In this document: in pieces, positions 52,635 through 61,153 of the stretch
Numbering within the stretch: the first letter of the stretch is position 1
Layout of the letters: each line of letters begins with the position of its first letter
Origin: Hyphomicrobiales bacterium
GTDB taxonomy: Bacteria > Pseudomonadota > Alphaproteobacteria > Rhizobiales > Rhizobiaceae
Length of the DNA: 64,000 nucleotides
Assembly: GCA_900470285.1 (NCBI GenBank)
Contig: UCAG01000009.1
Location: 115,800-179,799, forward strand
Direction: 5' to 3'
The notes under the pieces: model-generated
What the model was told of the DNA's origin: nothing
Databases searched by the model: none
What the model saw: only the letters and a program-made list of their open reading frames with translations
Made by a program: the position numbers and the translations under genes

Positions 52635-53009
52635 TTGAATATTATCGAAAAAACTGCAATCGAACTTCCTGTCGAAAGGCAGCTTGAGGCTTACAACGCC
52701 CGGGACATTGATGCGTTCATGCGGTGGTGGGCTGACGATTGTCAGTATTATGCATTTCCCTCCACACTTCTGGCTGGAAGCGCTGCCGAAATTCGGGAGC
52801 GACACATCGAGCGCTTCAATGAGCCCGATCTGCATGGGACCTTGCTGACGCGCATTGTGGTCGGCAATGTTGTTATAGACCACGAGACGGTCACGCGTAC
52901 TTTCCCTGAAGGGAAGGGCGAGGTGGATGTGGTTTGTATCTACGAAGTGGAAAATGGCAAGATTGCCAAAGCGTGGTTCAAGCTCAGCGAGCGCAGGCTT
53001 CTCGCGTAA
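52635..53009 (+). CDS. SnoaL-like/NTF2-fold protein
   Basis: 124 aa beginning at a TTG (52635) that follows GAGGTG at a suitable distance; the frame is open further upstream but has no ribosome site there. The pattern VERQLEAYNARDIDAFMRWW, later DCQYYAFPSTLLAGSAAEIR and a late VVCIYEVENGKIAKAWF is that of SnoaL-like polyketide-cyclase/steroid-isomerase-fold proteins. Function in this context is unknown. Confidence 0.75.
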   Translation: MNIIEKTAIELPVERQLEAYNARDIDAFMRWWADDCQYYAFPSTLLAGSAAEIRERHIERFNEPDLHGTLLTRIVVGNVVIDHETVTRTFPEGKGEVDVVCIYEVENGKIAKAWFKLSERRLLA

Positions 53010-53522
53010 GCTTCCCAATATTGCCTATGCGACTGAATTCAGCGGCCATCGGGGTTGCTTCGGTGTCCTGAATGCCATGGCAATACGCTCGTTCGGTCCG
53101 GTGGCTGGGTTACCCGCCAGCCAGACCGAACACGAGTTCGTTCTGGCCTTGGGTGCAGCATGCAGAATGTCTGGCCGGATTGAGGGCTGTTTTTCAGCAT
53201 CCCGTCTAAATCATGCACGGTTTCCCATACACCGCAGAGTTTCGGTAAATCTCAGCGATCATAGGCGTTGATCAGATCGGTCATAGCGGCTTCGAGCCTG
53301 ATCGCGTCGATACCTGCCGCATGACGGGCGGTATTGAAAAACACCGCATCAAAAGCCGGAGATATGACTGCCCCCGCACCGCTCGGCACAATCATTAAGA
53401 AACAGGCATTTGCCATCCAGACATCACGGTACCCGCTAAATAATGCCCCCTTATTACTGCAATATCCAACAATAAAAACAAAAAACATAATTGCAGATAA
53501 ACAATAAAAATAGGGGCGGAAC
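53010..53522. other. Gap with a possible gene remnant on the minus strand
   Basis: No certain gene. A minus-strand frame (53524-53252) encodes 90 residues, the last 60 or so of which look protein-like (AFDAVFFNTARHAAGIDAIR, then LEAAMTDLINAYDR), but its start would overlap the start of the autotransporter gene and no family is recognised. It may be the 3' end of a decayed gene. Confidence 0.3.
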
Positions 53523-56519
53523 ATGCATTATAAAAATATTATAAATCATAAAAACACAATTTTTATTATATTGTTTTCTTCGCAATTACTTCTTTCATCA
53601 GTATCTTACTCGCAGAAAGAAATTACCCATGACCCTGCGCCCTTCAACAGGGCAATTATATTCGGGGACAGTTTAAGTGATAACGGGCATTTCGATGGCT
53701 GGGGCTGGCTGATTAAAAAGAAAGTGGACACACGCTTAACAAATGGGAGATTTAGCAACGGAATTGTCTGGGATGAATATCTTTTCCCAGATCAGAAAAG
53801 AGGTATCGGACATAAAAAAACTTTAGTCTGGAAAAGTCCGTTGTGGAATAAGGCAGGAAATTTCGGTGATACTAGCAGTGATCGCGATACAAACCTTAAC
53901 TATAGTGTAGGCGGCGCAACTTATGCTTCCGGCAATGGCATTACAGGATGGGTCAAACATGGATTTATCCCTACGATCAAAGATCAACTTGATGCTTATA
54001 TAAATAACGAGAATGGTACCCCGAACAGGATTTCCCCGAATTCAATTATAACACTCTGGGCCGGTGCTAATGATGCTTTGGATGCGATCGACCAGGGAGC
54101 CTCTGCTCAAGACAAAGTAAATTTTATCGGGCAGCAACTCCTCGATGCACTTGCGCGGTTATATCAGGCAGGCGGGCGGAATTTTCTCATCCCCGATTTT
54201 CCGGATTTTAGCCGGATACCCCGTTTCAATAAGGGCAGTTCTGCCCTGCCTCATGAAACCACACAGGCATTTAACAAAGCCATAGCGGATGCTCTGGCAG
54301 ATTTCAGTAAACGCTATCCCGATGCCAATCTTTATGCACCGGATATGGGTGGATTTCTCAATACAGCAATGCGCTATCCGGAATTGTTCGGCTATAAGAA
54401 CACTGCCGATGCCTGCATAAAAATTACAGCCTGTAAAAACGCTCCGACAGGTTCAGAAACACAAAATGAATTTATGTTTTGGGATGATATCCATCCGACA
54501 ACCCGTACGCATCATTACATTGCTAATTATATGCGCGAATATTGGTTAAATCCCGATCTCGCCGGTTTTTATGTCACGTCTCCTGAGGGCCAATATCAGA
54601 CAGAGCGCAATTTCTTTTTTCCGGTGACGGACAAAACCGTCTCCGGTTATCTGACCGGCGAAAAATCCGTCTACAAGCTCAACAAGAGTAAGCTCACACT
54701 GACCGGCAATCACAGCTATAGCGGTGGTACTTTCATTAAAGAAGGCGAGCTGGAACTGGGGAGCGGCGGCACCACCGGTTCTGTTGCCGGTAATATTGAC
54801 ATTGCAGACAAGTCTGTCCTCGCATTCAACCGCAGTAATCTGTTTATCATTGACAATATCATCAGCGGCGATGGCGGAATGAAGCAAAAGGGGCGCGGAG
54901 TGACAATTATCAATAGTCACAACAGCTATCGCGGTCCGACCGATATTCTTGCCGGTGAATTGATGGTCAACGGCTCGGTGACATCACCAATCAAGGTGCA
55001 TTCCGGCGGCCTTTTGAGCGGTATTGGTACAATTGCTGATTTGCTGGCAGAAAACGGCTCGTTTGTCTCTCCCGGTGACTTCCGTAATTCTGCTGCAGGA
55101 ACACTCATCGTCAATGGCAATATCGATTTGAAACAAGGCAGTACACTGGATGTACGGGTCAATGCAGACGGCAATAGCTCAGTTCTTAGCGCCCAAGGCC
55201 GGATCAATCTTGGTGGCATCGTTATTTTTAACGGCGGTACACGCGGCACAGCCCTGACGGTTGCTGAAACACTCGCCATGCTTGGCAAAACCAGTACATT
55301 TCTGAAGAGTGACACCGGCATTCAAGGATATTTTGAAGAAGTAAAACCCACTTACAGATTTATTGGTGCCGGTCTTGATTACAAATCCCGTGAAGTCGAT
55401 GTTACATTCTTGCAAACTGACCGGCATTTCTCAAAAGATGCAAAAACGCGCAATCAGTTTGCCGTTGCTGACGCTGTTGAAGCTCTGGGGCGCAGCAGCC
55501 GGCTTTATAATAATATTGCCGTTTCAACTTTTAATGACGACCTGTCCGCAGCTTATTCGCAGGTAACCGGCGATCTCTATGCTTCTTTGCAGACGTCTTT
55601 ATTGCTCGATACTTCTCTGCCCCGTGATGCCGTGCAAAAACGCATGGCCGATGCTTTTGACACCCGCCTCCATTTGCCCTCGCAGGGGCTGAATACGCCA
55701 CTTTATAACGGAATGTGGGGGCAGGTTTACAATGCCACTGCCCGTATAGACAGTGACGGCAATGCGCAAAGTATAAAGCGTAGTCTTACAGGTTTCATCA
55801 CCGGCATTGATAATCTGGCAGGCGAGAACTGGCATATCGGTCTGTTCACAGGCTATATGCACTCTTCACTGTACAGCGACAATGCCTCTGCCGCTATAGA
55901 CACCTATCAGCTCGGTGCTTATGGCGGGCGCGAATGGGACAGACTGAAATTCACCTTTGGTGCCGCAGTAAACCTGCATGATATTGAGAGCCGCCGCGTA
56001 TTGCGTTTCAAGGAAATAGACGACAATAACCGCACAGATTATCGGGGGATATCCTATCAGAGCTTCGCAGAACTGAGCTATACATTCGACACGCAGACTG
56101 CACAAATCACGCCCTTTGCTGGCCTTGCTTACAGTCATGTCAAAACGGATGCATTTACAGAAAACACCCGTATCAGCAGCCTCTCAGGCAGCGAAAGCAA
56201 AGCCGATCTCTTCAGCACGACACTCGGCCTGCGTCTGGGGCAGGTTTATGCACTCTCCGATACACTCAGCCTTGGCACCAGCCTCTCCGCGGGCTGGCAG
56301 CATAATAGTAAAATACAGCCATCGGCTCAGCTGAATTTTACAGACGGCAATGCATTCAGCATTGATGGTCTTGCGCCGGATCGTGATGCTCTGTTGCTTG
56401 AGGCAGGATTGCAGTTGAATCTGAGACAAAATTCATCCCTCAATTTGTCCTATCGGGGACAACAGGCCAGTCGCACTCAAGAGCATGCGGTTAAAGCTGA
56501 TTTTACCTATCGGTTCTAG
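53523..56519 (+). CDS. Autotransporter with GDSL esterase/lipase passenger
   Basis: 998 aa. After a signal peptide (IFIILFSSQLLLSSVSYSQK) the passenger has the GDSL blocks: block I AIIFGDSLSDNGHFDG (about residues 44-59), block III ITLWAGANDALDAID (about 177-191) and block V FMFWDDIHPTTRTHH (about 316-330) with catalytic Asp and His. A beta-helical part with PATR-type repeats follows (LTLTGNHSYSGGTFIKEGEL). The last about 280 residues form the autotransporter barrel ending in an aromatic residue (ADFTYRF). It should present an esterase at the cell surface. EstA-type GDSL autotransporters usually lack the PATR stretch. Confidence 0.92.
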   Translation: MHYKNIINHKNTIFIILFSSQLLLSSVSYSQKEITHDPAPFNRAIIFGDSLSDNGHFDGWGWLIKKKVDTRLTNGRFSNGIVWDEYLFPDQKRGIGHKKTLVWKSPLWNKAGNFGDTSSDRDTNLNYSVGGATYASGNGITGWVKHGFIPTIKDQLDAYINNENGTPNRISPNSIITLWAGANDALDAIDQGASAQDKVNFIGQQLLDALARLYQAGGRNFLIPDFPDFSRIPRFNKGSSALPHETTQAFNKAIADALADFSKRYPDANLYAPDMGGFLNTAMRYPELFGYKNTADACIKITACKNAPTGSETQNEFMFWDDIHPTTRTHHYIANYMREYWLNPDLAGFYVTSPEGQYQTERNFFFPVTDKTVSGYLTGEKSVYKLNKSKLTLTGNHSYSGGTFIKEGELELGSGGTTGSVAGNIDIADKSVLAFNRSNLFIIDNIISGDGGMKQKGRGVTIINSHNSYRGPTDILAGELMVNGSVTSPIKVHSGGLLSGIGTIADLLAENGSFVSPGDFRNSAAGTLIVNGNIDLKQGSTLDVRVNADGNSSVLSAQGRINLGGIVIFNGGTRGTALTVAETLAMLGKTSTFLKSDTGIQGYFEEVKPTYRFIGAGLDYKSREVDVTFLQTDRHFSKDAKTRNQFAVADAVEALGRSSRLYNNIAVSTFNDDLSAAYSQVTGDLYASLQTSLLLDTSLPRDAVQKRMADAFDTRLHLPSQGLNTPLYNGMWGQVYNATARIDSDGNAQSIKRSLTGFITGIDNLAGENWHIGLFTGYMHSSLYSDNASAAIDTYQLGAYGGREWDRLKFTFGAAVNLHDIESRRVLRFKEIDDNNRTDYRGISYQSFAELSYTFDTQTAQITPFAGLAYSHVKTDAFTENTRISSLSGSESKADLFSTTLGLRLGQVYALSDTLSLGTSLSAGWQHNSKIQPSAQLNFTDGNAFSIDGLAPDRDALLLEAGLQLNLRQNSSLNLSYRGQQASRTQEHAVKADFTYRF

Positions 56520-56566
56520 GGCATAATTCCTTAAGCTCGGATCAGTTTAAGGTAAAATTATGCTCT
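56518..56566. repeat. Intergenic palindromic repeat, copy 2
   Basis: Nearly identical to 24161-24210 (arms around GCATAATT / AATTATGC, inner CCTTAA / TTTAAGG). It overlaps the stop codon of the GDSL autotransporter and is followed by TATTTTTA, so it may act as its transcription terminator. Confidence 0.7.
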
Positions 56567-56580
56567 ATTTTTAAAGTGTT

Positions 56581-56619
56581 AGAGCGACCTTTGTGTGCAG
56601 GTCTGGCACACGGCGCTCT
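56581..56619. repeat. Stem-loop after the GDSL autotransporter
   Basis: AGAGCG (56581-56586) pairs with CGCTCT (56614-56619), and inside it GTGTGC (56593-56598) pairs with GCACAC (56606-56611). It belongs to the structured gap 56520-56904 between the two converging autotransporter genes. Confidence 0.5.
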
Positions 56620-56852
56620 GGGGCTTAAACTTATAAATTTATTTTTGAAATTTGAGGTGAATATGATTCACTTTTATTGAATTACGGAGCCTTTGATGAG
56701 CACCTCGCCGCTATGACTTACTGACTATGAATGGTCTATTATTCCGCCAGGAAATTGTAACGGATAAGAGCGGGCGAATTTCGCAGGGCTGCGACCATCA
56801 ATTATCTGTTTCTGCTCAGCGGTTTTTATTACCGGCCCGATGCGTTCCATTT

Positions 56853-56889
56853 CGCCTCTGTCAACCGTTCGAATTGGTTGACAGAGGCG
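56853..56889. terminator. 14-bp perfect hairpin downstream of the metalloprotease autotransporter
   Basis: CGCCTCTGTCAACC (56853-56866) and its exact reverse complement (56876-56889) flank a 9-nt loop, 16 bp beyond the stop codon of the minus-strand gene. No T run follows on either strand, so it may be a transcript-stabilising or Rho-type end rather than a classic terminator. Confidence 0.5.
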
Positions 56890-56904
56890 GTGTTCTGGAG
56901 GGGA

Positions 56905-59900
56905 TTAGAATTTTACATGCAGATTGGCATTGACGCCATTCTGCATAATACGCGAACCTAACTGGCCCTGATAGGCGAGACCGAATGTGGTGTTTTGGTT
57001 GAGCTGAACATCAAAGCCAGTTTCAATGAGTGCGATATCACGACCAATGCTATTACCGGTTGAAGAGAAGGCAGCTAAGTCCGCAGCAAAGCTTGCTCCC
57101 GAGGTTGGGATCACATCGCCATAAGCATGACGCCAGCCAAAATCGACGCGTGCAGTGGCCGCATAATTGCCCAAATTAAAGTCAGTTGAAGCACGCAGGC
57201 CCAGCGTTGATAATGTTGTATCCATTGAACCGGAATAGACAGAGAGGGCTGCGCCATTCAGTCCCTTTTCTGTAAACTCATCCGTGCGCACATGCACATA
57301 AGCCAGATTAGCATAAGGCTCGAGGATCGAGCGCGGACTGATATTGAGTTTATAGCCCAGTTCACCAAAAGCCTGGAAGGTTGCGGCATTGTAATCAGCG
57401 GAAAGCTTGTCTCTAAAGTCATCAAAGGCAATTGAGCGGCTCATGTCGATATTATGCCAGCTATAAGCCAGACCTGTACGTAAACCGATGGCACCGCCGG
57501 AAACCGCCCATTCTGTACCGGCATAAGCACCGATGGTGTAATTGTCGCTGGCACCGGAAGAACTGCGCTCCGCTGTTTTGAAAGTTGAGCGGCTGTAACC
57601 AGCCATTACACCCAGTCGCCAATTGTCATAGATCGCTGCATCAATACCGGTAGTGAAACCACCGAGTGTGGATTTGGTGCGTGCCGCATTGCCATCGCCG
57701 GACTGGCTTGACCAGCTGCCGAAGGTTGAACCCCACGCAGCGTAGCGCGTGAGATCATCCTTACCCGCCGCATGGGGCAGCGCAGTGTCTTGCGCTGCCG
57801 GCGCAAAACCCATCACGGAGACGGGAGTTGGGGGTGTGCCACCAAAAGCCTGAAGCAGACGGCTGTTGACGGCGGAACGCGAAGCATAGCTGTCATTGGT
57901 CAGTACCCCGACGGCAGAAGCGTAAGGCTCCGCCGACAACTGCGGCAGGGCGGTGCGAATGACAGAGCCGTCAGCAGCGGAAAAATCCAGCGCAGCCAGC
58001 AGATCATGTAGTCCGGTTCCGGCATTGCCGGCAATTCCGTCGAATGCGCTGCCAACAGCCCGGCTATTAATAGTATCGCCATATTGCGCATAGGCATTGG
58101 CGGCACGGGAAAGCGACACAGTATAGTTGTTGTCGTCATTAGTAGCCGTGGTTGCGGCGAGGATTGGTGAAACAGCCGGCGCGGCAACCTTTTCAGGCGC
58201 ACCGTCGATGGTTGCGGCCACGGTTGGGGAGGCAACCGACACGGCGACCTTTGCAGGTGCACCGTTGATTGAGGCGGCTTTCAGCCATTTGTCTGATGTA
58301 ATCTTAAATCCATTCTGGTACCAGCCTCGCACGGGAGCAAAGTTGACGGTGCCATTGAGATCTGCCTTGCCGTTAACAATCAGGCTGCTGATTGCCTTCT
58401 GGTCATTGAAGGCAAGTTGCAATACACCGCTTTCCGACTGGATATAATTGCCGTCAATCACGATGGCTGTACCGGGCACGGAGGGGTTTACGATCCCCGC
58501 ATTGCGAAATTGCTGCCCTGTATTGATCTGATAGGTTCCTGTGCCGGATAAAGTAGCAGACGGCGCTACAACAACATCATAGAGCTGATGATTACCGGTG
58601 AGCTGAGTGTTACCGCCGTCGATGTGCAGAGACAGATTGCTGCCGGTGATATTACCGCCATAAGCAAGTCTGAAATCCGGATCCGCAAGACCGGTCGAGC
58701 GGCCATTGTTATCGGCTTTCAACCCGAAAGTCAGGTTCGTGAGACGCAGATCGCCATTGTCATCTTTTCGTGCATAATTGGAGATGATATCACCGGCAAT
58801 GCTGGCTCCCTGCATGACATTAATCTGGCCAACATAGCCGCTCTCGGACATGTAAATGGCGGCATAACTCCCGGCGACGCGCCCGCTCAAATCAAATTTA
58901 CTGACCAATGGCCCGTTAACTTCATTCAATGCCTTTGCGTAATAATCTGGCTTAACAAGCTTTATAACCTCATTGACGTCAACAAAATAAGAACCGCGAT
59001 ATTCGGTTGTATCGCCCAGTGAGTTATGGCCAAAATCAAAACTGACCGCGATACCGTTCTTGCCTGACGCTTCCACATCGCCGCGCTGGGCGAATTGATG
59101 ATCCTTTCCGTAGGCGAACATGACACCGCGCCCGTTGGCACCATTGGCATAAACGCGTGTGCCCGGCAGAATGGTCAGATTGTTACCCGCTCCGTCAACC
59201 CGTATGCCGCCGCCACCGGCTCCGCCGGATAACAGATCGGCACGCTGATAAATGGTGTTATTGCTGCCATAGACATGCAGGCCAAGCCCTAAAGTCGCCT
59301 TATTGAACGTGTTGGCGACATAGTCGGTGCCAGCCGCATTGCGGGCGAAGAAAGGATGGTCATTGGTGAGCGTCAGCCCATCATTGTAGACAGAATAGCC
59401 AAAGAAATTGCGACGGTCGATCGTATAGCCAACATCCTGCAGCGCTGCCATTTCCGCTTCCATCAGGGTGATATAGTTGCGGTAGTTCTGATGGCTCATC
59501 ATGCTGTTTTTGAGTTCGATATGCGAAAAGACCGGTATATCCCGGGGGCCGAAATCCGAGCTGGTTCGCACTCGAATGCCGGGCATGGCACCGGCAAGCA
59601 CGGCATTGACATTCTCGCCGGTAAAATAGGCCTGGTCATTGCGCGCATCAAATACATCAGCACCTGCCGGCGGGGCCAGACAAGTCTTGCACCAGATATA
59701 TTGGCCGGCCGCGGCCGCTTTACCGTTGTCGTCACGCAAATGGGTGGACCATGCATCAAGCACAGATGTAAAAAGATTTTTTTTACCGTCCACTATACCG
59801 TTCTCATTCGGCAGCGAGTTTGTATCGGCACTGACGCCGAGTGCGTGCGCCACTTCATGTATCAGCACAGAAGTCATATCGACCTGTGGGTTCAGGGGTA

Positions 59901-60378
59901 ATTGCGATGGTGTGAAGGGAGCCGGTGCCCAGTCCATTTTACCGACACCGATGACTCCATGCGCGCCGTTATTGAGATTGCCCACCTTCTTATTGGTGAT
60001 CGCTGCCTGCACCAGTGTTCCGGCATCTGCCTCGTTAACCGAGGTTGGACTCAAGGCAAACGCATTTTCATCGTCAAAAGTGCCGATATTGACGATCGCC
60101 GGGTTCTGTCCCGGCACCACCTTGATGACCTCTCCCCAATAGCGCGCAGCATCCAGAACCTGATCGGTCTGCGGCTGCTGCAAATTCCAGGTCGAAACAG
60201 CATTTTCGGTGTCAAAAGTCCAATAAGGGCCATTGTTGGTGCCGAAAATGCGTATTTGCATAAATGCATTTCCGGCCGCATCCTTTATATCGTAAATCTC
60301 CAGCGCCTGTGCCGTAAAAGCAACCGAAGACAGACAGGTGGTCAACGCCAGCATGGCGGTCAGTTTCGATAACATCAT
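56905..60378 (-). CDS. Autotransporter with zinc-metalloprotease-like passenger
   Basis: 1157 aa. A signal peptide ends in FTAQALE. The passenger contains SVLIHEVAHALGVSAD (about residues 170-185), the HExxHxxGxxxD zinc motif of metzincin-like peptidases with Asp as third ligand. A beta-rich stalk follows with GGGIRVDGAGNNLTILPGTR and PATR-like LHIDGGNTQLTGNHQLYDVV, then a linker with an imperfect repeat (two copies of APEKVA/APAKVA type segments around residues 680-710). The last about 280 residues are the barrel (AAWGSTFGSWSSQSGDGNAA at its beginning, NLHVKF at the end). It should expose or secrete a protease. It converges with the GDSL autotransporter. Confidence 0.9.
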   Translation of the reverse strand: MMLSKLTAMLALTTCLSSVAFTAQALEIYDIKDAAGNAFMQIRIFGTNNGPYWTFDTENAVSTWNLQQPQTDQVLDAARYWGEVIKVVPGQNPAIVNIGTFDDENAFALSPTSVNEADAGTLVQAAITNKKVGNLNNGAHGVIGVGKMDWAPAPFTPSQLPLNPQVDMTSVLIHEVAHALGVSADTNSLPNENGIVDGKKNLFTSVLDAWSTHLRDDNGKAAAAGQYIWCKTCLAPPAGADVFDARNDQAYFTGENVNAVLAGAMPGIRVRTSSDFGPRDIPVFSHIELKNSMMSHQNYRNYITLMEAEMAALQDVGYTIDRRNFFGYSVYNDGLTLTNDHPFFARNAAGTDYVANTFNKATLGLGLHVYGSNNTIYQRADLLSGGAGGGGIRVDGAGNNLTILPGTRVYANGANGRGVMFAYGKDHQFAQRGDVEASGKNGIAVSFDFGHNSLGDTTEYRGSYFVDVNEVIKLVKPDYYAKALNEVNGPLVSKFDLSGRVAGSYAAIYMSESGYVGQINVMQGASIAGDIISNYARKDDNGDLRLTNLTFGLKADNNGRSTGLADPDFRLAYGGNITGSNLSLHIDGGNTQLTGNHQLYDVVVAPSATLSGTGTYQINTGQQFRNAGIVNPSVPGTAIVIDGNYIQSESGVLQLAFNDQKAISSLIVNGKADLNGTVNFAPVRGWYQNGFKITSDKWLKAASINGAPAKVAVSVASPTVAATIDGAPEKVAAPAVSPILAATTATNDDNNYTVSLSRAANAYAQYGDTINSRAVGSAFDGIAGNAGTGLHDLLAALDFSAADGSVIRTALPQLSAEPYASAVGVLTNDSYASRSAVNSRLLQAFGGTPPTPVSVMGFAPAAQDTALPHAAGKDDLTRYAAWGSTFGSWSSQSGDGNAARTKSTLGGFTTGIDAAIYDNWRLGVMAGYSRSTFKTAERSSSGASDNYTIGAYAGTEWAVSGGAIGLRTGLAYSWHNIDMSRSIAFDDFRDKLSADYNAATFQAFGELGYKLNISPRSILEPYANLAYVHVRTDEFTEKGLNGAALSVYSGSMDTTLSTLGLRASTDFNLGNYAATARVDFGWRHAYGDVIPTSGASFAADLAAFSSTGNSIGRDIALIETGFDVQLNQNTTFGLAYQGQLGSRIMQNGVNANLHVKF

Positions 60379-61153
60379 TTTTAAAAACTTTCGGTGATGT
60401 AATGAGGCGAGTTAAAATTCATGATTAAATTGGTATTGGTGCTATTTCGGATGAGAATGACCTCAGACGGGACGAAGTATGGTCGCGACACTCAGCATCA
60501 AAGCCAGTGAGCACATATCGACGCTATCGGCATCGTCAGCCGTAATCTGAATCTGATCCCCCCGTCCGAATATATTCAACCGCAATATTGAACCATCGGT
60601 CGTATCGGAGATGTCAAAGTAAAACAGAAAATCGTTTCGTGTAATCGCAATTTCTTATGTAGACACGGTGTATCGTCTCAGACGCTTTTCAAATTACATG
60701 CTTTGCAAATTTCCAGCAGATTACGACGGAAATGACCATTGGAGGCAATTATACTGCTGTGGCCGAATTGTTTATGAGCGTTTGCGACAAAACCCTGAGA
60801 AAATTGTTAATCTGCAAGCCGGTTTTATGGCGTCCGGACGGTGCGCTATGCCGGTGCCGGAATGTGCCATCGCACTGATGGCGCTACATTCTCATAAAGC
60901 CGTAGCCGTTACGCTCGTCAACAAGAGCGCGTACGCAGCCGGACAGTGCTTGTGAAGGGGGGTATGTATCAGGTAACGAATATTATAATAAAAATATAAT
61001 AGAGTTTATATTATAAATTTTTATGTATTTTGATAAATTAAGTATCAATTATGCCACCTTAATCAAAAAATATATACTGATTATAGTTTTGCAATATTTC
61101 AATTCATATCAAAATTATACATTATTTTCACTATTATAGCGTGAGGATAATAT
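60379..61153. other. 775-bp gap between two autotransporter genes
   Basis: The left part holds a minus-strand frame without a start codon (60655-60463) whose 63 residues look protein-like (NDFLFYFDISDTTDGSILRL, then NIFGRGDQIQITADD), suggesting a decayed gene. A plus-strand frame of 95 codons (60668-60955) has no ribosome site or family match and is not called. Inside it, 60781-60798 repeats an 18-mer found in repC (6581-6598). From 60960 on the sequence is extremely AT-rich and probably contains the promoter of the next gene. Confidence 0.35.

Noticed and set aside
60668..60955. Plus frame of 95 codons between the autotransporters
   Set aside because: No ribosome site and no recognisable motif; probably chance.
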